This document shows positions 1 through 6,191 of a stretch of 12,098 nucleotides of DNA, piece after piece. The translations under genes were made by a program, and so were the position numbers. Within the stretch, counting starts at the first letter, position 1, and every line of letters starts with the position of its first letter. The stretch covers positions 1-12,098 of the forward strand of contig DVGP01000020.1 of NCBI GenBank assembly GCA_018712665.1, in the 5' to 3' direction. The notes beneath the pieces were generated by a model that was not told the origin of the DNA, did no database searches, and saw only the letters and a program-made list of their open reading frames with translations. Origin of the DNA: Candidatus Pelethomonas intestinigallinarum (GTDB lineage: Bacteria; Bacillota; Clostridia; Oscillospirales; Oscillospiraceae).

Positions 1-129
1 TACCGGGTGCTGTTCCCCTACGCCGCCTGCTTTGCTGCTCTGGCCTTTGTCACCATGTGCTTCGTCCGCCACGGGGACGTGAAGGCCGCGGGCAAGCGCG
101 GCCTGGACGCCTTCGGGGACATGGAGTGA
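1..129 (+). CDS. C-terminal end of a probable membrane transporter (5' truncated by window edge)
   Basis: Frame 1 is open from the first base to a TGA at 127-129, giving 42 residues of a protein that begins outside the window. The visible part is one hydrophobic stretch (about residues 3-26, rich in Phe, Ala, Cys and Val). A short basic and acidic tail beginning RHGDVK and ending GDME follows. A last transmembrane helix with a short charged cytoplasmic tail would fit a major facilitator-type permease, but no diagnostic motif is in view, so the family is a guess. The GDPD gene starts 31 bases downstream with its own good ribosome binding site and no visible terminator or promoter between, so the two may be co-transcribed. 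Confidence 0.5.
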   Translation, partial: YRVLFPYAACFAALAFVTMCFVRHGDVKAAGKRGLDAFGDME

Positions 130-160
130 AAACCGCCCGCTTGAAAAGGAGATCCCATCC

Positions 161-982
161 ATGCTGATCCTCATTCTCGCCATCGTTTTGCTGATCCTCT
201 TTCTGCTCTGGTGTCTGCTGCTGAAGCCACGCCGGGGCCAGCCCGGCTGGGAGCCCTTCGCCAAGGCCCGCTTCGCCCACCGGGGGCTCCACGACCTGGC
301 CGCCGCCGCGCCGGAGAACTCCCTGGCGGCCTTCCGCCGGGCGGCGGAGCGGGGCCTGGGGGCGGAGCTGGATGTCCACCTCATGGCCGACGGCGCTCTG
401 GCGGTGGTCCACGACAGCAGTTTGCGGCGGGTCTGCGGCATAGACCGGGAGGTCGAGGACCTGCGGGCGGAGGACCTGAAAAATTGCCGCCTCCAGGGCA
501 CGGAGGAGACCATCCCCCTGCTGGAGGACGTATTGGAGATCTTCGCCGGGGGCCCGCCCCTCATCATTGAGCTGAAGGAGGCCCGGGGCAACGCCGCCGC
601 CCTCACCGACGCGGTGATGGCCCGGCTCCGGGACTGGCGAGGGACCTGCTGCATCGAGTCCTTCCACCCCGCCGTGCTGCTCCATCTGAAGCGGCGGTAT
701 CCCGATGTGCTCCGGGGCCAGCTGAGCCAGGACTTTCTCCGCCATCGGGAGGGGGGACTGTCCTGGATCGCCTGGGCGGCGATGACCCACCTGCTGACCA
801 CCGCCTTCACCCGGCCGGACTTCATCGCCTACCGCTGGGAGGACCGGGGGAACGTGAGCCTGCATCTCATGCGCCGCCTCTACCACGTCCACGAGGCCGC
901 CTGGACCGTCCGGGACCGGGAGGCCCTCCGCCGCCTGGAGGGGGAGGGGGCCGTCTGCATCTTCGAGGGCTTCGAGCCATAA
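161..982 (+). CDS. membrane-anchored glycerophosphodiester phosphodiesterase
   Basis: The 273-residue protein should hydrolyse glycerophosphodiesters to glycerol-3-phosphate and an alcohol, in phospholipid or teichoic-acid turnover. Residues 1-21 form an N-terminal transmembrane anchor, followed by the positive KPRRG, so the catalytic domain is probably outside the cell. The GDPD signature runs in order: AHRG (His40, Arg41), PENS (Glu52), ELDVH (Glu69, Asp71), VVHD (His84, Asp85) and IIELKE (Glu137, Lys139). The His-Arg pair, the metal-binding Glu and Asp, and the second catalytic His are thus all present. Length is normal for a single-domain bacterial GDPD with an anchor. The start is supported by AAAAGGAGA at 144-152, eight bases before ATG. 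It lies 31 bases after a probable transporter, so co-transcription is likely. The substrate headgroup cannot be read from the sequence. Confidence 0.93.
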   Translation: MLILILAIVLLILFLLWCLLLKPRRGQPGWEPFAKARFAHRGLHDLAAAAPENSLAAFRRAAERGLGAELDVHLMADGALAVVHDSSLRRVCGIDREVEDLRAEDLKNCRLQGTEETIPLLEDVLEIFAGGPPLIIELKEARGNAAALTDAVMARLRDWRGTCCIESFHPAVLLHLKRRYPDVLRGQLSQDFLRHREGGLSWIAWAAMTHLLTTAFTRPDFIAYRWEDRGNVSLHLMRRLYHVHEAAWTVRDREALRRLEGEGAVCIFEGFEP

Positions 983-1007
983 GAACGAGGCCCTTGAAAA
1001 CTCCCCG

Positions 1008-1036
1008 TTGTGTTTTTTGCAAAAATGTGGTAAAGT
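1008..1036 (+). promoter_or_regulatory. predicted sigma-A promoter of purA
   Basis: A -35 box TTGTGT (1008-1013) is separated by 17 bases from a -10 box TAAAGT (1031-1036). The -10 box is preceded by TGG, giving an extended -10. Transcription would start near 1043, leaving a leader of about 75 bases before the purA ATG. The leader contains a small GCGCT/AGCGC hairpin (1076-1091). A weak CCCA/TGGG pairing (1091-1094 with 1106-1109) overlaps the ribosome binding site GGGGGA (1107-1112). I do not recognise a riboswitch in it. Confidence 0.6.
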
Positions 1037-1118
1037 ATTGAAAGGTGTGGGATCTGCGCCTGTGATGTCCCCACCGCGCTGTCTCTAGCGCCCATTTTGT
1101 AATTTTGGGGGATTTCTT

Positions 1119-2390
1119 ATGTTAACTGCTATCGTGGGCATCAACTGGGGAGACGAGGGCAAGGGCCGGATGGTGGACCTGCTGACCCGGGACTACGACG
1201 TGGTGGTCCGCTACCAGGGCGGCGGCAACGCCGGCCACACCGTGGTCAACGAGCAGGGCAAGTTCGCCCTGCACCTGCTGCCCTCCGGCATCTTCCGCAA
1301 GGGCGTGGTGAACATCCTGGGCAACGGCGTGGCCCTGGACTGTGAGAGCCTGTGGACGGAGATTCAGGATGTGACAAGTAAGGGTGTGGCCATCACCCCG
1401 GAGAACCTGAAGATCAGCGACCGGGCCTCCCTGCTCCTGCCCTGGCACCGGGACCTGGACGGCCTGGAGGAGGCCCGCCTGGCCGACAAGAAGTACGGCT
1501 CCACCAAGCAGGGCATTGCCCCCTTCTATTCCGACAAGTACCAGAAGAAGACGGTCATGGCCGGGGAGCTCCTCTACCCGGACAAGCTCTGGGAGCACCT
1601 GGAGGGCATCCTGGAGTGGAAGAACCTGACCCTGGAGCGGGTGTACGGGGCCAAGGGCTACACCATGGACGACCTGCGGGCCTGGGTGGCCGACTACGGC
1701 GAGAAGATCAAGCCCTTCATCTGTGACACCGGCGCCTTCCTGCGCCAGGCCCAGGACACCGGCAAGAGCATCCTCTTCGAGGCCCAGCTGGGCTCCCTCC
1801 GTGACCTGGACTACGGCATCTACCCCTACACCACCTCCTCCAACGCCATCGCCGCCTACGCCCCCGTGGGCTCCGGCCTGCCCTGCGCCCGGCTGGACAA
1901 CGTGGTCGGCGTGGTGAAGGCCTACTCCTCCTGCGTGGGCGAGGGCCCCTTCACCTGCGAGTGGTTCGGCGAGGAGGCGGAGAAGCTCCGGGAGGCCGGG
2001 GCGGAGTACGGCGCCAAGACCGGACGGCCCCGCCGGGTGGGTCCCATCGACATCGTGGCCACCCGTTACGGCGTCCAGTGCCAGGGCGCTACCGACATCG
2101 CCCTGACCAAGCTGGACGTGCTCAGCTACATGGACCGTATCCCCATCTGCGCCCACTATGAGCTGAACGGCCAGCAGATCGACTACTTCCCGTTCCCCGC
2201 CGTGCTCTCCGACGCCAAGCCCGTCATGGAGTACATGCCCGGCTGGAAGCGGGACATCTCCGGCTGCCGCACCTGGGAGGAGCTGCCCAAGGAGGCCCGG
2301 GACTACGTGGAGTTCGTGGAGAAGCAGATCGGCTGCCACATCACCTACGTCTCCGTGGGCCCGGAGCGGGATTCCATCATCATCCGCTAA
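1119..2390 (+). CDS. purA: adenylosuccinate synthetase (divergent subfamily)
   Basis: PurA condenses IMP and aspartate with GTP to adenylosuccinate, the first committed step to AMP, in the cytoplasm. At 423 residues the length is normal. The GTPase-like P-loop GDEGKG (residues 11-16, with Asp12 and Lys15), GGGNAGHTVV with the catalytic His40, a TSSN segment (239-242), the GRPRR loop (302-306) and the guanine-recognition segment ALTKLDVL (328-335) are all present. Several usually invariant positions differ. FEGAQG is replaced by FEAQLG (220-225), TTRVG by SSCVG (270-274), TTGRPRR by AKTGRPRR (299-306), and the late GP(D/E)RD segment ends SIIIR. This looks like a coherent clostridial subfamily rather than a decayed gene. 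The start is supported by GGGGGA six bases upstream and by matching the family N-terminus. It is monocistronic with its own promoter. Its 3' side is the repeat-rich convergent junction. Confidence 0.93.
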   Translation: MLTAIVGINWGDEGKGRMVDLLTRDYDVVVRYQGGGNAGHTVVNEQGKFALHLLPSGIFRKGVVNILGNGVALDCESLWTEIQDVTSKGVAITPENLKISDRASLLLPWHRDLDGLEEARLADKKYGSTKQGIAPFYSDKYQKKTVMAGELLYPDKLWEHLEGILEWKNLTLERVYGAKGYTMDDLRAWVADYGEKIKPFICDTGAFLRQAQDTGKSILFEAQLGSLRDLDYGIYPYTTSSNAIAAYAPVGSGLPCARLDNVVGVVKAYSSCVGEGPFTCEWFGEEAEKLREAGAEYGAKTGRPRRVGPIDIVATRYGVQCQGATDIALTKLDVLSYMDRIPICAHYELNGQQIDYFPFPAVLSDAKPVMEYMPGWKRDISGCRTWEELPKEARDYVEFVEKQIGCHITYVSVGPERDSIIIR

Positions 2391-2405
2391 GATTTGCCGG
2401 TATAC

Positions 2406-2466
2406 ATCCTTTTCTTTGAAAAGAAAAGGATCAAAAGAAACTTTTGTGCGAAACTGACGTTTCGCA
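2406..2466. repeat. three perfect hairpins placed end to end after purA
   Basis: Three inverted repeats follow with no spacer between them. The first is 2406-2431, a 12 bp stem (ATCCTTTTCTTT with its complement) with a 2-base loop. The second is 2432-2446, CAAAAG aaa CTTTTG. The third is 2447-2466, TGCGAAAC tgac GTTTCGCA. None is followed by a clear U-tract on either strand, so they are not textbook intrinsic terminators. They lie 15 bases after the purA stop and just before the first hairpin of repeat cassette 1 (2482), and have no counterpart beside cassette 2. They may protect the purA 3' end or be a separate repeat. Confidence 0.7.
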
Positions 2467-2481
2467 TAACAGGACAAGCAA

Positions 2482-2758
2482 GAGGCGGCACGCGAAAAGC
2501 GTGCCGCCTCAGCGTGTCGAAGGACTTCCTCCGGGAGTAGAAAGCTGTACAGCGCGGGGGGGAGCTCGAGGGGGCGAAGCCCGCCTCGAATCCAATTGAG
2601 TGCCCCGCAAAGCCTTGCTGCGCAAGGCGTGCGGCGAGCGTAGCGAGGACTTTCACACTGCGTAGCTGTGTGAAAGTAACGGCATTTTCAGGCTGTCAAA
2701 AAAGTCCGACAAGACTTTTTCGACAGCCTGAGGCGGCACGCGAAAAGCGTGCCGCCTC
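2482..2758. repeat. structured repeat cassette, copy 1 (hairpin - 219 bp core - same hairpin)
   Basis: The cassette fills the gap between convergent purA and the VanY-type gene. It begins and ends with an identical 29 bp hairpin, GAGGCGGCACGC gaaaa plus the complementary arm, at 2482-2510 and 2730-2758. The core (2511-2729) matches 10453-10670 at about 93% with one single-base length difference. The core folds into successive hairpins. These are 2524-2538; the palindrome GCTGTACAGC at 2544-2553; 2566-2589; 2605-2634 (GCCTTGC/GCAAGGC inside CCGCA/TGCGG); 2649-2677 (ACTTTCACAC with a 9-base loop); and 2689-2730 (CAGGCTGTC...GACAGCCTG enclosing AAAAAGTC/GACTTTTT). The core ends are imperfect inverted repeats (AGCGTGTCGAA and TTCGACAGCCT). 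No transposase is nearby. It is either a small non-autonomous element or a structured 3'-end module. Confidence 0.88.
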
Positions 2759-2771
2759 TTCGTTCTGCGTA

Positions 2772-3731
2772 TTACTGGGCCAGGTACTCCTCCAGGCAGA
2801 TGCCCTGCTCGGTGATGGCCTTGGCGGCCTCCTCGCCCACATAGCGGTAGTGCCAGGGCTCGTACCCCACGCCGGTGAGGTCGCTCTTGTCCGTGGGGTA
2901 GCGGAGGATGAAGCCGTACTCCCAGCAGTGGGCCATAAGCCACTGCTGGAGGGGCGTGTCCTCCTGTCCCTCGTCCAGCACCTGGTACTCCACCGAGACG
3001 ATGTCCACCGCCAGACCGGCCTGGTGCTCGCTGGTGCCGGGGCGGGCCACCCACACGGCGGCCTGCTCCTCCGCCGTCGCCCGGTCGGAGCCCTGGTCTA
3101 TGTAGAACTGGACCTTCCGCTCATAGAGCTGGGACTGCTTGTCCCAGGTGCGGAAGGAGGAGCAGATCAGGGGGTTGTAGCCAGCCGCCCGGGCGTCGTC
3201 CATCATCTCCTGAAGGGCCGGATAGATCCGGCTGTCCACAGCGTGGCCGTTGGACAGCTCCGTCAGCTCCCCGGCCTCATAGTCCTCCGGCAGAGGGTTT
3301 TCCCAGTTGATGAGCTGCAAATTCCAGGCGGTGGTGTCCACAGCGGGGATCTCGGGCTCCTGGGCGATGGGGGAGCTGTCGGGGATCTCAGGCTCCGCCG
3401 GTTCCTGGACGCCGGCGTCTCCGGTTGTCTCGGAACCGGTGTCTGAGGCATCCGTGCCGCCGCTGTTCTCGCCGCTGTCCTGGCCGTCCTCCGAAGGAGC
3501 GGCGCCGTCCGTCTGGTCCGCGCCGTCCGCGACGGCGGGGTCCTCGCTCTTCGCCGGGGCCTGTTCGGTGGCCTGCCCGAGAATAAAGCCTCCACAGAAA
3601 AGGACGAGGCATAGAAGCAAAAGCAGCGCCGGAAATTTCCGCCTGCGGCGGCGGACCTTGCGGCGGACAGCGCGGCTGACGCGCTCCTGGTCGCTGACGT
3701 CCCAGTCAATATGTTCGTTCTTATGTGCCAT
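2772..3731 (-). CDS. VanY-type D-alanyl-D-alanine carboxypeptidase (peptidase family M15B), membrane-anchored
   Basis: This 319-residue zinc peptidase should remove the terminal D-Ala from peptidoglycan stem peptides outside the membrane. Residues 18-32 are strongly basic (RAVRRKVRRRRRK), followed by one transmembrane segment (33-51). A low-complexity acidic linker rich in Asp, Glu, Ser, Gly and Pro (about 52-130) precedes the catalytic domain. That domain has CSSFRTWDKQSQLY, then SEHQAGLAVD with zinc ligands His236 and Asp243, then EPWHYR with catalytic Glu291 and ligand His294. The complete HxxGxAxD...ExWH signature is intact. The frame is open upstream to 3821, but the start at 3731 follows AGGAGG seven bases before ATG, and the N-terminus then makes a sensible type II anchor. 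There is no vanRS or vanHAX-like gene nearby, so housekeeping wall trimming is likelier than glycopeptide resistance. Confidence 0.92.
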   Translation of the reverse strand: MAHKNEHIDWDVSDQERVSRAVRRKVRRRRRKFPALLLLLCLVLFCGGFILGQATEQAPAKSEDPAVADGADQTDGAAPSEDGQDSGENSGGTDASDTGSETTGDAGVQEPAEPEIPDSSPIAQEPEIPAVDTTAWNLQLINWENPLPEDYEAGELTELSNGHAVDSRIYPALQEMMDDARAAGYNPLICSSFRTWDKQSQLYERKVQFYIDQGSDRATAEEQAAVWVARPGTSEHQAGLAVDIVSVEYQVLDEGQEDTPLQQWLMAHCWEYGFILRYPTDKSDLTGVGYEPWHYRYVGEEAAKAITEQGICLEEYLAQ

Positions 3732-3794
3732 AGGAAAACCTCCTGATTGCCTGGGGTGCTTGTCCCTTCCCGGCGGGTGAATCTTTTGTTCGGC

Positions 3795-3814
3795 CCGCCG
3801 GGGCGCCCCGGCGG
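3795..3814. repeat. 20 bp perfect GC palindrome upstream of the VanY-type gene
   Basis: CCGCCGGGGC is followed directly by its reverse complement, with no loop. It lies in the 146-base gap between the AsrC-like gene and the carboxypeptidase gene, both read leftwards. In that direction it is not followed by a U-tract, so it is a weak terminator at best. It could be a processing or stabilising hairpin or an operator. The remainder of the gap (3732-3877) shows no convincing promoter, only a TATACG-like -10 near 3835 without a well-spaced -35. Confidence 0.55.
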
Positions 3815-3877
3815 CCTTCACACGTATAGACGGAGGAGAGGGGAAAAATGTTTCAAAAACGCGGGGCGAAAAAGGAA

Positions 3878-4852
3878 TCAGGCGTCAGCCAGGATTTCCG
3901 CCTTGCGCTGGAGCAGATCGTCCCCCAGAAGCAGCGCCTGGACCTGCTCAAAGCCCAAACGGGCGATGGTGTCCGCGAACCGCTCTCCCGCCGTCCCCTG
4001 GTCCTTGAAGAGCAGGATGGCCTTCTCCACCAGGGCCAGGACCTCCTCCTCGCTGGTAAACATGTGGTCCATGGCCTGTCCCTGGGCGGAGCGCTTGCCC
4101 CACCGGCCACCCAGATAGACCTTGTAGCCGTTGACGTACTGGTCGGCGGCGTGGAAGGGGCACTTGCCCACGCAGCGCCCGCAGTGGTTGCAGGCCGCCG
4201 GGTCGATGACCACTTTGCCGTCCTCCAGATGGGCCACATGGATGGGGCAGTTCTTCTCCATCTGGCAGACCTTGCAGCCCCGGCATTTCTCCAGATCCAC
4301 CACCGGCAGCCGCTGGCCCACGATGCCCACATCGTTGAGGTCCGGCTTCAGGCAGTTGTTGGGGCAGCCGCCCACGGCGATCTTGAACTTGTGGGGCAGC
4401 TTCACCTGACGGTAGCCCTCATAGAACAGGCGGTGGACCTTCTCCGACAGGGCGAAGGTGTCGATGAGGCCGTACTGGCAGGTGGTGCCCTTGCAGGACA
4501 CCACGGGCCGAACCTTGGCGCCGGTGCCCCCGGTCTCCAGGCCCCGCTCCGCCAGGAAGGCACGCAGGGGTTCGATATTCTCATAGGGGACCCCCTGGAT
4601 CTCCAGGGTCAGCCGGGCGGTCATGGTCACCTCTCCGGAGCCGAACTGCCGGGCGGCCTGCGCCACGGCGGTCATCTGCTCGCCGGTGAGCTTGCCGTTG
4701 ACAGTGATGACCCGGACGTTGAAATGGTCCGCCGTCCGCTTGTCCCACAGGCACCCCAGCCCCTTTACCCGGGCCACCTCATCTTTGGGCAGTGAACATT
4801 TGATTGTGTCGGGGGACAGGACCTGGATCTCGCTGGCGTCGAATGTCTGCAT
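3878..4852 (-). CDS. siroheme [4Fe-4S] sulfite/nitrite reductase-like protein with inserted ferredoxin domain (AsrC-like)
   Basis: The 324-residue protein resembles the catalytic subunit of anaerobic sulfite reductase (COG2221 group). It has an N-terminal ferredoxin-like half domain (about 10-100). A siroheme/[4Fe-4S] Cys set follows, Cys120 and Cys125 (SCKGTTCQYG) and Cys163 and Cys167 (GGCPNNC). A two-cluster ferredoxin insert comes next, CRGCKVC...CP (190, 193, 196, 202) and CNHCGRC...CP (221, 224, 227, 231). A helical C-terminus ends the protein. All twelve Cys are present. The first Cys pair is Cx4C rather than the Cx5C of classical assimilatory sulfite reductases. The asrA and asrB partners are not adjacent, so the electron donor is unknown and it may act on sulfite, nitrite or another substrate. 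The start at 4852 has GGAGG eight bases upstream. The in-frame ATG at 4888 would begin about five bases after the predicted transcription start. Confidence 0.85.
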   Translation of the reverse strand: MQTFDASEIQVLSPDTIKCSLPKDEVARVKGLGCLWDKRTADHFNVRVITVNGKLTGEQMTAVAQAARQFGSGEVTMTARLTLEIQGVPYENIEPLRAFLAERGLETGGTGAKVRPVVSCKGTTCQYGLIDTFALSEKVHRLFYEGYRQVKLPHKFKIAVGGCPNNCLKPDLNDVGIVGQRLPVVDLEKCRGCKVCQMEKNCPIHVAHLEDGKVVIDPAACNHCGRCVGKCPFHAADQYVNGYKVYLGGRWGKRSAQGQAMDHMFTSEEEVLALVEKAILLFKDQGTAGERFADTIARLGFEQVQALLLGDDLLQRKAEILADA

Positions 4853-4899
4853 AGACTGCTCCTCCTTTATTGATCGCTTCCCAAACATATGACGCTACT

Positions 4900-4928
4900 A
4901 TTATAGTGTCGGCCCCGTCCCCTGGCAA
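4900..4928 (-). promoter_or_regulatory. predicted promoter of the AsrC-like gene
   Basis: On the minus strand TTGCCA (4928-4923) is spaced 17 bases from a perfect TATAAT (4905-4900). Transcription would start near 4893. This makes the internal ATG at 4852, with its good ribosome binding site, the natural start. It sits back-to-back with the promoter of the divergent carboxypeptidase gene. Confidence 0.75.
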
Positions 4929-4949
4929 GAGGAAAATCCCAACCCGGTC

Positions 4950-4978
4950 TTGCTCTTTCGGAAAAAATCGGATATACT
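4950..4978 (+). promoter_or_regulatory. predicted promoter of the S11 carboxypeptidase gene
   Basis: TTGCTC (4950-4955), a 17-base spacer, then TATACT (4973-4978), with AT-rich flanks in a GC-rich genome. Transcription would start near 4985, about 45 bases before the chosen ATG at 5030. Only about 21 bases separate it from the -35 box of the divergent promoter. Confidence 0.72.
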
Positions 4979-5029
4979 ATAATTTACTATGCTTTATCTC
5001 ACATGGATTCACTGACAGGAGCGAAGCGG

Positions 5030-6166
5030 ATGGACAATCAGTATCCTTTCAGCATATCAGAGGAGGAGCGGGCCCGGCGGCGGGCCCAGCGGATCGCCGC
5101 CCGGCGGCAGCGCCAGCGGGAGCGGCGGCGGCGTTTGCTGCTGCGGGCGGTTCCCGCGGCGGCGCTGCTGTGCGTGGCGGTGGGGCTGCTGGCCTTCAGC
5201 ACCGGGGGCCATGCGGAGGACGCCGGCAGCGGGAAGGCGATCCGACCCGTCCAGGTCCGCCACGAGACGGGGAACACGGCCCAGGCGGCGGCTGTGTCTC
5301 TTATGACAAAGGCGGCGCCGGCGATCTCCTATGCCGCCGTGGCAACGGAGGACACCGCCCAGGTGGGGGAGGAGCTGGCCAGCCAGTACGCCGTGGTGGT
5401 GGACCTGGGGGAGGGGACCATCCTGGCCCAGAAAAACGCCGACGCGGTCATCAGCCCCGCCTCCATGACCAAGATCCTCACCGTCCTGGTGGCGGCGGAG
5501 GAGGTGGCGAACCACGGCAGCCTGGACGACACGGTGGTCATCGACTTTGATATCACCAACTACTGCTACCTCAACGAATGCTCCGTGGCGGGCTTTCTCA
5601 AGGACGAGGCGGTGACGGTCCGGGACCTGTTCTACGGGGCCATCCTGCCCTCCGGGGCCGACGCCTGCCTGGGGCTGGCCAAGTACGTGGCCGGGTCCCA
5701 GGAGGACTTTGTGGTCTTGATGAATGAGAAGGTGGAGGAGCTGGGGCTCAGCGACACGGCCCACTTCGCCAACTGCATCGGCCTGTATGACGACGCCAAC
5801 ACCTGCACCGTCTACGACATGGCCATGATCCTGAAGGCGGCCCTGGACAACGAGCTGTGCCGCCAGGTCCTGACCACCAAGGTCTATGAGATCCCCGCCA
5901 GCGAGGCCCACCCGGAGGGGATGGTCCTGTCCAACTGGTTTTTGCGGAAGATCGAGGACCACGTGCCGGAGGGCCTGGAGGTCCTGGGGGCCAAGACCGG
6001 CTTTGTGGACGAGTCCGGCAGCTGCGCCGCCAGCTACGCCCAGCTCAGCGGCGGCGGCGAATATATCTGTGTCACCGGCAACGCCTTCAGCTCCTGGCGG
6101 TGTATCAAGGACCACGTCCAGCTTTACACCACCTATCTCCCCGGCCTGGAGCCTGTGCTGGAGTGA
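5030..6166 (+). CDS. serine D-alanyl-D-alanine carboxypeptidase (peptidase family S11, PBP5/DacA-like)
   Basis: The 378-residue protein is a low-molecular-weight penicillin-binding protein that should remove the terminal D-Ala of peptidoglycan precursors at the outer face of the membrane. A very Arg-rich N-terminus (residues 14-35) precedes a transmembrane anchor or signal segment (about 36-57). The penicillin-binding domain begins near 112. The active-site motifs are SMTK (Ser145, Lys148) and KTG (Lys322-Gly324). The middle SxN motif reads SGAD (Ser208-Gly209-Ala210), so the usual Asn is Ala. No amphipathic C-terminal PBP5 helix is evident; the protein ends soon after the domain. The start at 5030 is preceded by AGGAG with eight bases spacing. 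The in-frame ATG at 5003 has no such site. It is divergent from the AsrC-like gene and ends at a bidirectional terminator. With the VanY-type gene, two unrelated D,D-carboxypeptidases lie within 3.4 kb. Confidence 0.92.
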   Translation: MDNQYPFSISEEERARRRAQRIAARRQRQRERRRRLLLRAVPAAALLCVAVGLLAFSTGGHAEDAGSGKAIRPVQVRHETGNTAQAAAVSLMTKAAPAISYAAVATEDTAQVGEELASQYAVVVDLGEGTILAQKNADAVISPASMTKILTVLVAAEEVANHGSLDDTVVIDFDITNYCYLNECSVAGFLKDEAVTVRDLFYGAILPSGADACLGLAKYVAGSQEDFVVLMNEKVEELGLSDTAHFANCIGLYDDANTCTVYDMAMILKAALDNELCRQVLTTKVYEIPASEAHPEGMVLSNWFLRKIEDHVPEGLEVLGAKTGFVDESGSCAASYAQLSGGGEYICVTGNAFSSWRCIKDHVQLYTTYLPGLEPVLE

Positions 6167-6191
6167 GGCGGGGATATCCGATCATACAGCA

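Noticed and set aside
1119..2390. PurZ-like (aminoadenylosuccinate) enzyme instead of PurA
   Set aside because: PurZ lacks the catalytic Asp of the P-loop region. Here GDEGKG is intact and the neighbourhood is not phage-like.
1122..2477. Long open frame on the minus strand opposite purA
   Set aside because: It mirrors purA codon by codon, has a low-complexity Gly/Val/Leu/His-rich product and no ribosome site. High G+C keeps antisense frames open. The same applies to long frames opposite the S11 gene, the importer genes and the AsrC-like gene.
2387..2656. 89-codon minus-strand frame across repeat cassette 1
   Set aside because: It starts at a GTG inside a hairpin, has no ribosome site and crosses several hairpins. 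The matching frame in copy 2 stops after 41 codons. Differences between the copies in this frame are about as often amino-acid-changing as silent, so there is no sign of coding selection.
2772..3731. Glycopeptide resistance gene (vanY in a van cluster)
   Set aside because: No vanR, vanS, vanH, ligase or vanX homologue is nearby. The family signature alone only shows a D,D-carboxypeptidase.
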